DNA of 64,000 nucleotides from Ryuthela nishihirai (lineage: Eukaryota; Arthropoda; Arachnida; Araneae; Heptathelidae), in the NCBI GenBank assembly GCA_038380435.1, contig JAWZYU010000129.1, positions 532,001-596,000 on the forward strand, read 5' to 3'. The notes under the pieces were generated by a model, which saw only the letters and a program-made list of their open reading frames with translations, searched no databases and had not been told where the DNA came from. This document shows, piece after piece, positions 55,167 to 64,000 of this stretch. The position numbers and the translations under genes were made by a program. How positions within the stretch are numbered: position 1 is the first letter of the stretch; every line of letters begins with the position of its first letter.

Positions 55167-57655
55167 CTTATCGGTCAGTAGAACTAATGGTTGGCCGAGG
55201 AAAAAAAATTCTTTGCTTAATTTTTGATATCTTCATTTTCGTATTTGTCGTTACAGTAGGCGTAGAAATATATCTATATCGTAAATGATCAAACGGCAGT
55301 TTTTTTTTATGTACAGGTTTTCACATCTATTTGACCCATTACCGCCTGTCTGGATAGCCTTCTACAAAAAGAGAGAAAATAAATATGCCTAACCAAGCAA
55401 TTCCTTCCATTGGTGTAAAATAAGGTAAAGGTAATTTAATTTATTTTAATAACATTCAAAATAATTTACTTATTAAGATTTTATTTAAATGTTTCCGAAT
55501 ATTATAAAAATATTTACCAAAATTAAAAAACGAAATAATTACCAGTTAATATTTTAGGATTAGAAATTCTTTTGGATTTATACACTTAGTTTCTGAAATA
55601 TATTATAAAAATTATAGGGGCAACACTAAGACATTCCACTAATGACGTCACGTCCTTGTTTTCGCGATATCGTTTGTAATCCTTCTTTAATCGCTGTATT
55701 CTTCTAGTAATTTAACTTTTAATTTATATTCACACGTTATAGTTTTTATTCTGAGGAAGTCATACAATCTGTAGCTGAATTTGTTATCAGTGTGCTAAAT
55801 AATAATTATTGATGACACATTTTAAATTTCGGTAGGAGAATAGATAGTTTCGTCGGTGCAGTGTAAAATTTTACCTTTAGGCGTTTGTAATTACTTTACA
55901 AGTTATTTGTTTCGCAGAATAGCCTGCTAGAGCTCTGTGCTGTCCAACTGCTTCTTCGGCTGTGTCAGCCAATGATTATTATCAGGAGCTAACTGATCCT
56001 TTACACGTTTATTAAGGTCTATATAATGTTTTCTATTAGGATTACTATTGATTCAGGACATTCCTGTAGTTCTTTCTTTCTAAAATAAACTCAAGTGCCT
56101 TGTCACTCGGATAATTATGCGTCCTCTGTTTCATTTTACGTAACAGAGTACTGTTAGTTTCCAAAAAAGTCTATTTTAGGTGGTCACATTTTTCCTGAAC
56201 TTCAGTTGATAAATAACGTCAGCCTGTCCTTCCGTAACTTAGAACTCTGGTGGTCGAAAAGTTTCAGCTAAAGCCAGTTAAATAGTATTCGTGAAGTGTT
56301 TGTGGTTCTTTTATATTTTGCTTCAGGTAAGTAATTTTGTAGTGAATAATTAGTTAAGAGTATAGGTAATCTAATTCTACAGTTTTTAGCCTAAGAGCTA
56401 TGAAATTTCGGACGGTTTCCAACCAACAAATAGTACGCAGCACATTATTCTGATTATGGGACATAAAATTGATAGTTAACCGCTATTTGACGGTGTCGAC
56501 CACTTTATTTTGGCTCGTCATACGGATATTATTCATTTCCTATGCTTTTCACGTACCCTACGGAACGGCAACAGAATTTCCTTGTTATGCCAGTGAGAAA
56601 CGTTACTTGGAAGCTCTAAAATATGCATTTAATGGAAAAATGTCACTGATGATAAATTAAAGATCATAATCAAATATTGTTTTTAAATATCGGTTTAAAA
56701 AAATATTGTTTTAGTTATATAAAAATATTGTTTAGTCTTCAGTGGTATGCCAGTGAGAAACTGGAATTATTATTTTAGCAGGTAAATTAGAATTACAAAT
56801 CGTGTCGCGAAAACACGGACATGACATCATCTCTTGTATGTCGAAGTGTTGCCACCATAATTTCTATAAGATCTTTCAAAACTAAAGTATGTATAAATCG
56901 AAAAGAATTTCTAATCCTAAAATATTAACTGGTAGTTATTTCCTTTTTTTTATTTTGGTAAATATTTTTATAATATTCTGAAATATTTAAATAAAATCTT
57001 AATAAGAAAATTATTTTGAATGTTATTAAAATAAATTAACTTTAAGTTATCTTAAACCAATGAATGGAATTGCTTGTTTAGGCATATTTATTTTCGCTCT
57101 TTTTGTTGAAGGCTGTCCAGACAGGCGGAAATTAGGTGGATTTCACAAAACGCGTTTCCCTATGGTGTCCAACGAGAAATTCCTAGATCGAGGCTAGGTG
57201 TGAATCTCTTACGTATGTCATAGGCAACTTTGTCCTTAGGGGTAAAGAATGCTTTTTCCTGTGTTCCCAAAGGACAACCCTGTGGTTTAATCTAAGGCTT
57301 CTATTACACGTTTCGCTGTACTCTACATTACCTTCTTCTTAGCTCTGAGCAATGCGTTTCCGTGTAGTGGGTAAATTATATATTTATCGCCAAGTTGACA
57401 TTTCTTGGGCTCGTTACGTCACCCTATCAGCTCGATATATCTGTTGCGAATATCAGACGTTGGTTTCAAACTTCGTCCACGATAATGGGCAAATACATCT
57501 GAAAGCCTGTGCATAAAAATACTGCCGTTTGATCATTTACGATATAGAAATATTTATACGCATACTGTAACGACGAATGGCGAAATGAAGAAATCAAAAA
57601 TTAAGCAAAGAATTTTTTTTCCTCGGACAACCATTAGTCCTACTGACCGAGCCGA
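55167..57655. repeat. Inverted repeat M: arms 55167-55690 and 56795-57655
   Basis: The left arm (cggtcagta, gatcaaacggcagt, ccgcctgtctgg, ccaagcaattccttcc, cagttaatattttagg) is matched in reverse by the right arm. The right arm contains ~380 bp (about 57137-57515) that the left lacks between cccatta and ccgcctgtctgg. The centre holds a LINE-R fragment and half of repeat N. Confidence 0.8.
55920..56210 (-). mobile_element. LINE-R fragment, endonuclease-RT linker
   Basis: Matches 59600-59900 of copy 5 (minus-strand LSDKA.E, RELNKRVKDQL-like content) with numerous changes; it lies in the centre of inverted repeat M. Confidence 0.8.
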
Positions 57656-57855
57656 AATGAAAGGGGTCGTTTGTGGTCGACAGCTACAAATAGCGTTTAA
57701 CTATAAAATTTATATCCCATAATCAGATTAATGTGCTGTACAGTAGCTCTTGGTTGAAATTTCATAACTCTCGTGCTAAAAAGTGGAGAATTACATTACC
57801 TCTACTGTAAATTAATTATTCACTACAAAGTTACTTACCTGAAAGAATTTATAAA
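56325..57855. repeat. Inverted repeat N: arms 56325-56505 and 57670-57855
   Basis: tttcaggtaagtaa.tttgt, gtagtgaataatta and cagcacatta in the left arm are reversed in the right arm. In the right block N and M are adjacent; on the left M lies outside N, so the two sides are not simple mirror images. Both arms carry a gtcgacca edge followed by ggctcg.tca. 57856-58060 outside the arm has nothing recognised apart from an A-run at 58026-58041. Confidence 0.75.
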
Positions 57856-58065
57856 CGAACCACCAACACTTTATGAATATTATTAAACTTGATTCACCTG
57901 ATATTTTTTCGAACAGCAGAATGGTGGTTTAGAGAAGGGCATAGGGAATACAGTCCGTGTGTATTTTTTAATCGCATAGATCTTGCCAATGATTGCTTAT
58001 TACACTGTAATGTGTTCCCGGGTCAAAAAAAAAAAAAAAAAGAAAAAAACTCAAATTATATCAAT

Positions 58066-61000
58066 TATTATTCGCCAATCTATATTTATTCGTACGGGCA
58101 ACATGGCGAAACCAACGGAGTCTCTCTCTGCAAAATATGCTGCTTAAAGGAGGTTGCAAACTCCTTTGCCTAACCTGATCATTAGTTACAAAGTTGAACC
58201 ACCTAATGCCCAAGATACTGCGTAAGCATCTGGAATCAAAAGCATCTAGTTTCCTGTTATCTTGTTTACAAAATGTCCAAGTTTCACTACCATAACTAAC
58301 CCTAGAAAGAACCAAACTGTTATACAGTCTAATTTTAGTTTTTAGGTGTATACGCCTATTTCTCCACACTCTCCAAAGATTCTTAAAAGACCCGGCAGCA
58401 ATCCCTATTCGTCTGTTAATCTCATGTCGCACTTCACCATTATCTGTTACATAGCTCCCAAGATAATTAAGCTGTGACACCTGCTCAAGACTGCAACCAT
58501 TCAGAGTAACTGAATGAGAGCCTGCCTGACCAATATTCATCACTTTAGTTTTCTCTCTGTTTATAAACAAACCTACTCTACTACCAGTTTCATCAACAGC
58601 TCGAATGAAAGAGTTCATCTCATCAACATCATTTGCCAAAAGGGCTAAATCAGCAGTATAATCTAAATCAGAAATTTTCGTATCTCCAGTCCATTTAAAG
58701 CCAAAATCTTTCCCTTGAAATGAATTTCGCATAACATAATCAATAACCAAGATACAGAGAAAAGGAGACAAAATGCACCCTTGTCGAACACCGGAAGTAA
58801 TGCTAAACCAATTGCTACAAGCCTTACCAACTCTCACACATGACTGTGTTATTATAGAGAGCTTTCATTATGTTAACTAACTTCTCTGGTATACCATATG
58901 ATCTCATGATCAACCACAAATTATGACGATCAACAGAGTCGAAGGTCTTTTTTAAATCAACAAAGCTAGTAATGAAAGATTTCTGAAACTCTAAACATTT
59001 CTCAAGAATCTGCGTAAGTGAAAATATCTCATCCACACATCCCTTACCTCTTTCTGAATCCACATTGCTCATAACGCAATTGCCTGTCAACCAGATTCTT
59101 AATTCTATTAAGCACAATCATGGAAAGAACTTTACCTGGAACAGAGAGTAGGCTGATACCCCTATAGTTATCACAAGAACTGCGATTACCTTTCTTGAAA
59201 ATTGGGATAACAATAGCTCTGGTAAAATTCTTAGGAACCATGCCTTTATCATAAAAGATATTCAGTTTTTCAGTCATCCAAGTGGTAACCGAAACATTCC
59301 CAGTTCTGAGCATCTCTGTAGTAATTTCGTCTACCCCTGGGGATTTATGAGGTTTAAGTTTAGAAACATCCAAAATAAATTCAGATTGTCTTATAGGGCC
59401 AACATTAAAGGCATCAATGCATGTATCATCATTGAAAACAATGATGAAGAACTAACCGCATTGTTTAGAACATCACTGAAATGCTCAGCCCACCTAGCCA
59501 TGAGAGAATCTTCACCTTCTATAACCTTACCTTGTTTATCCTTCAATCCCTGTATACCTGTCCGTTTTTTACCACAGAAAACATTAACTATCTGGTACAG
59601 CTCTCTGGTGTTGTGCTGTCTAACTGCTTCCTCGGCTTGTCAGCCAAACCATCATGCCAAAGATTCTTATCAGCAGCTAACTGATCTTTTACACGTTTAT
59701 TAAGTTCTCTGCAATGCTTTCTATTAGGACTAGTACGGTATTGATCAAGGGCATTCCTGAAGTTCTTTCTTTCCAAAATAAGCTCAAGTGCCTTATCACT
59801 CAGATAATTCTGCCTCCATTGTTCCTTTTTTCCTAAAAGAGTACTGTTAGTGTCCAAAAAAGTCTGTTTAAAGTGGTCCCATTCATCCTCAACTTCAGTA
59901 GTAAGCATACCATGACTGTCATAATGACTAAGTAACCTATCATGGTAAGCTTTGGCTATAACTGGGTCTTTCAGAGCTTCAGTATTAAAAGTTAATTTTT
60001 TAACCCTAGCACAACATTTTTTAAGTTTAAGTTGCAAGACACTTTTAACAAAGTAATGGTCAGATCCAATTTCAGCTCCCCTGTATGACCTGGTATTCCT
60101 AACAGAACTAGCCCATTTGCTGTTAATTAATATATAATCAATCATATTCTTATGCAGCCCATCGGATGAAACCCATGTGTACTTATGTATGTCGTGGTGT
60201 TTGTAATAAGTGTTAGTTATTCTGAATCCATTGAGTTTACTTACCTGTAGGAGACGTTGCCCATTGCCATTGCAGCTACCAATACCAAAAGGGCCTATTA
60301 CTCCTCCCGAAAGGTCAGAGTTAGTACCAACTTTGACATTGAAGTCACCAAGAACAAGGGTAATATCTCCTTTCTTGACAGAATTCAAAATATCCTGAAG
60401 TTGTTCATAAAACCTATCCTTCTCATCGTCATCGGCATCCTCGGTGGGGGCATAACAGCAGATAACATTCAAGTCTTTAACGCTTGTCTGAAATTTTGCT
60501 GTAAGAAGCCTTCCATTAATGCACTCATATCCTAGAAGAGCATCACTAGCGTGTCTGCTGAGAAGCAGACCCACGCCTTGCTGATTCTTATTGTCGTCCC
60601 TCCCTGACAAGAGAAATTTAAAGTTTTCTTTTTATGAATCTTACCTTTATCTGTCCATTTGCTCTCTTGCAAGCCGAGAATATCTAAATTACAATGCTGG
60701 AATTCTTGTGTGAGAACATTAAGAGAGTAAGGTCTGTGCAGAGTCCTCACATTCCAACTACGTATGGAGAGAAAATGGTTACTGGGATGTTTAAAGAAAC
60801 TATGTTTATTGAGAGAGGGAATGCCGACAATATCAAACAGCCCCCTAATCGCTGACATGGGGCAAATTCCCTTTCCCCCACCACTAAAGGCTCAAGTCAT
60901 CTACACTGGAAGACTTCCTCCAATGTAGAATTTGACGATGCCAATAGAAGCAAAGAGTTCAGGTGGCTGCGATGACCTCTGCTCAGGATTATCCACCAGC

Positions 61001-61300
61001 TGATAAACATATCCTGTGAATCTATTCACTTGGGGCTGTCAACCCAGAAACAAACAGAAAACATAGCGGAAGATTATCCCTCCACAGAAGCCCACCAGTG
61101 CAGCAAAATCAGGGTCCATAATCAAGCTCAGAGCCATATATCTGTCCAGTCCAGTGGGTATATGGTCAGCACCCGGACCCTGTGTGGTTGACCACTCCTC
61201 AGTAGGGTGGAAAAATAAGAAAAGTAGCCATAGTTGTCGAGATCAGTAGGCCACACCGTTAACTTCCACAAGAGAGTATCTCTTTTGAAAGGTCCCTCAC
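58066..61300 (-). mobile_element. LINE-R (RTE-like), copy 5, 5'-complete, 3'-truncated
   Basis: The 5' UTR begins near 61300 (tttcaaaagagatactctc on the minus strand, as in the 23.6 kb piece) and the copy runs to 58066, where it changes to AT-rich sequence next to a T/A homopolymer. Compared with copy 3, the last ~220 bp, including RGRPRMRW and the simple-repeat tail, are missing. Confidence 0.9.
58070..60860 (-). pseudogene. LINE-R copy 5 ORF: endonuclease and reverse transcriptase, broken
   Basis: SIRSWNVRTLHRPYSLNVL starts the endonuclease (60760 on). A shift after RGGTT near 60605 leads into the 340-codon piece 60610-59588 with GVGLLLSRHASDALLGYE, LVLGDFN, NMIDYILINSKWASSVRN and EIGSDHYFVKSV. 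The RT follows in three shifted pieces: KLKPHKSPGVDEITTEML, CDNYRGISLLS, FVDLKKTFDSV and SGVRQGCILSPF. The catalytic YADD has become YTAD (DLDYTADLALL, near 58650), so the enzyme would be dead even without the frameshifts. The C-terminus is lost. Confidence 0.85.
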
Positions 61301-61320
61301 ATTTCCACCCCGCTAACAAC

Positions 61321-62631
61321 CCATTGAAATTCTTCTCAATTTACATAAATATCACAACACTTTCAACATAAGGAAAACTTTAAAACCTATTACTATCGAC
61401 TAAATTAAAACCCTTTTCTCGAATTCTTTAGAATACACCACTGTACACTATTCATCAGACAAAATCATATTAACTCCAACATTGCCACCAAATACACCTG
61501 AACACTAGAAATATCAAATACCCTATATATATATACACACAACATACCGAGAGGAAAAACTAGAGAAAGAAAGTACAGCATCATACTTAAAAAAAAAGAA
61601 ACCAATCCTGCTATTCTTAAAGAGTTTTTCTCCAAACCTCAATTAGAAATTTAGAAAACACAGCTCAAAGCAAAACTCTATAAATTACACAGATTCAATT
61701 ATTTTTAAACCTCTTAACAGCAAAGGAAATTAAAGAAAGAATCAACAATAAACTATATTCAAGTGAGCTACGTAACTCATAACTTATGATCATTTCCGCT
61801 TCCTTTCTGCGAAACTGTCACTTTATTACATTATCAGATTTAAAAATTATTCGAACATGGAAATTTTTTCTCACCAAATATCTACACTTGATTAATAATT
61901 TCACCGTCTAATACAGAAAATAATTCACATCAGATCTACATATTATGAAATTCAAATCTTGTAAATAATCTCTCTCATATCAACTTCATCTTACACCTAA
62001 AATATGTTCATATTTGCAATAATACTACACATACGTTGCTACTTTGACGAAACAATATCATGCACTTCCGGTTATTGAATAAGCTTTATGCGATATAATT
62101 GTTGGAAATTTTAGTATTTCCGGCTACGCGTAGAAGATTAAGCAGAGGTTTGGTTTCCGAATATAAAAAATAGACCTGGTATTTTAAGACGTATACCTGA
62201 TTTGAAAACCATATATTGCGATAACAGACGTTATATAGCGAATGGTTAGTCACAGTGAGGTAATTATCAGAGTTTATAATTCTAATAGGAAAGGGGGATA
62301 TGTTTTCAACAGGATTCTGAATAGAAAGTAGTTGATTATGAATTAATACAAAGTCTGAAGATTAGATATAACACTATGACTTTTAAAATTTTTTTATATT
62401 TAGATTATTCATTATCAATAATTTATTTTGAAATTTTTCATTGTCAATTATCATTGATTATTCATTGTCAATAATTTATTTTGAAATTTTGTGAGGTTTC
62501 GTAATTAGTATGGGTAAATCTGGTCTTGGGATATTAATTCAACGTTACATCATACTGGGGGATCCTTCTCGAGGTTTTCCGAAATGCAATTAAATTTCGA
62601 GTTTTGAATATCGAAAAAACCTGACATTTGG
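61321..62631. other. AT-rich stretch, no gene recognised
   Basis: Holds a short (TA)n at 61525-61535 and a local direct repeat of caataatttattttgaaatt (62416 and 62471). No coding pattern. Confidence 0.5.
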
Positions 62632-62705
62632 GTTGTTTCACCTCTGAGCGGCACTTTTTTGCACACCATCGGTTAAACAGTTAGGTCACAAGGACGTAGA
62701 AGACC
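62632..62705 (-). mobile_element. SINE-B tail fragment
   Basis: tgggttgtttcacctctgag to cacaaggacgtagaag; ends where family E begins. Confidence 0.8.
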
Positions 62706-62714
62706 CATATACCG

Positions 62715-63544
62715 TTCGATGCAAATCCATTCCTAATTTTGTATCTTATTACATCACGACGTGCACCTAACTGTTAATTTTCATTTCTGCGCCAAAACAA
62801 TAATATCAATCTTGAGATTGCTCGCATATATCAAATTTTTTACCGAAAACGACTTTTCAAAAACCGGAATTTCCAAAGCTTTAACGGTTCGTAAACGTAT
62901 AAATGGTTGCTGCCTACGTAAAGCCCTTCCACATCACTAAAATCTCACCCAAAATATATAAAACAAAAGAATGGTTACTTCCTCCGTGTATCGTACGAGG
63001 GTCAGAAAAAAAAAAATCCAGTGGAACAACTCAAAAAAGCTTACAATGCGAAACTCAAAGTATGCAACTTCCAACTTGTACTACGGCTTCACAATGTTTC
63101 GTCTATACTTCTCCCAAACTTTATATAACCATTTTTCTTCTCTGCAGAAAAATAAAAATGCATCTTACGTACCTGAGATGATCGAAGCATAACATAAAAG
63201 TATACCTAAAATAGCAACATTATTATGATTAAGAATAGTATTTTTGAAACTTCAACGTGATTGTAATATATTATAGCAAATCTGCTGGCAACACAACGAA
63301 AGAGTACTGCTGACGTCATCTCGGTGTTTTTCCTACTTTATTATTAACCCGTATTCACAGGCAGGCGCACTAATTTTAGGAGATTTAAAGATTTTCATAT
63401 CAATTTTTTCATATCCACTGTATTTTTTTTTAAAGGTTTATTTTTTTACACGGTTTTCTTGGGAACCTATCTGAAACAGAATTGGGTGCATTGAATTAGA
63501 TTATTCCTACTCTTTATTAAGAAGGATTTATTTTTTTAAAAGTT
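62715..63544 (+). mobile_element. Family E, copy 5, right half of core plus flank
   Basis: From gcaaatccattcctaatttt through the inverted end (tgacgtcatctcggtgttt, 63313) and the flank ttattattaacccg to aagaaggattta. The left half of the core is missing. Confidence 0.8.
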
Positions 63545-63640
63545 GAGTGCTTAGCGCGCTTCGCTACTGATCTAAGAGACCTGGGTTCGAACCTAGGATA
63601 AGGAATTGATGTGTGTTTTCTTTTCTGCTGAGGTGCTTAC
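63545..63640 (+). mobile_element. SINE-A head and body start, at the edge of family E
   Basis: gagtgcttagcgcgcttcgc, box B ggttcgaacctag, then tgtgtgttttcttttctgct, and it is cut at gaggtgctta. Same E/SINE-A junction as 40344 and 42690. 63641-63845 after it is AT-rich with nothing recognised. Confidence 0.85.
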
Positions 63641-63845
63641 TTACGGTAGCAACACTGCAATCAGTTTAGGTTAATGAGTGACAAATTTGAATCTCAATCA
63701 AGTATATATATTTTTTACACGTTTTTGATTTAACACAGATCAGAAAAGAAATTTAATTTGCCTATTTACACGATTTATTTTGATGTAACACGGTTCACAC
63801 GGCGCCTTTTTAAAAAACCCCATTTGAATTTAATTCGGAAAAAAT

Positions 63846-64000
63846 TGTTTTACCTCTTAGCGGCACTTCTTCGCACATCATAGTCTAAATGGCCACGTCA
63901 CATGGACCCCGAAGTCTCAGAGAAGGTTGGGGGACATATGGTAGTCTCCCGTCAAGGCCATCCAGCGTGTTCTTTAACGTGCACAGGGTATGGCTCTCGC
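63846..64000 (-). mobile_element. SINE-B tail, continues past window end
   Basis: Starts ttgttttacctcttagcggc and reaches cacagggtatggctctcgc at the edge; ~20 bp around ggacccactggaacagctg are missing. Confidence 0.9.

Overview
This is a repeat-dominated stretch of an animal nuclear genome, most likely an arthropod. The signs are AT-rich DNA, no dense or bacterial-style gene layout, tRNA- and 5S-derived SINEs, several clades of non-LTR retrotransposon (LINE), an arthropod-type mariner/IS630-like transposase relic and a ZMYM1/DUF4371-type hAT relic. The species cannot be told from the sequence. No intact host gene could be supported. Nearly everything recognisable is mobile DNA in various states of decay.

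Layout. 0-3.9 kb: SINE-B, a dispersed repeat (K), a possible small broken gene with an internal duplication, and a tRNA-like SINE head. 3.9-9.3 kb: one nearly full-length minus-strand LINE of the R1/LOA type (ORF1 with CCHC knuckles; ORF2 with endonuclease, RT and RNase H), inserted inside a degenerate tetranucleotide microsatellite. 9.8-10.3 kb: mariner/IS630-like transposase relic. 11.4-24 kb: three pieces of one RTE-like LINE family, a hAT transposase relic, SINEs and tandem repeats. 25-26.3 kb: SINEs with clear target-site duplications. 26.56-33.34 kb: a Tx1-clade LINE on the plus strand. 33.9-36.0 kb, minus strand: a U2 snRNA-like sequence cut at its branch-site-recognition region by a 111 bp insert, followed by a leader and a 296-codon zinc-finger ORF. 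36-55 kb: a mosaic of SINE-A, SINE-B, a 5S rRNA-derived SINE, inverted copies of a family with 21 bp inverted ends (E), hAT-like repeats (G), and two arrays made of the SINE-B tail. 55.2-57.9 kb: inverted-repeat complex. 58-61.3 kb: another RTE-like LINE. 61.3-64 kb: AT-rich DNA, then another E copy and SINEs.

How the parts relate. The LINEs carry their own machinery (endonuclease, reverse transcriptase, RNase H or zinc knuckles), but every copy here is broken by frameshifts or stops. The SINEs code for nothing and must have used LINE enzymes in trans; 7-14 bp target-site duplications and paralogous empty sites fix their boundaries. The most unusual items are the invaded U2-like locus with its zinc-finger ORF (possibly the 5' part of a U2-targeting retroelement), the 5S rRNA-derived SINE, the two independent tandem arrays of a SINE tail, and several clean mutational signatures: a fold-back template-switch palindrome, a 26 bp copied filler, a twin-priming inversion and an exact 70 bp duplication.
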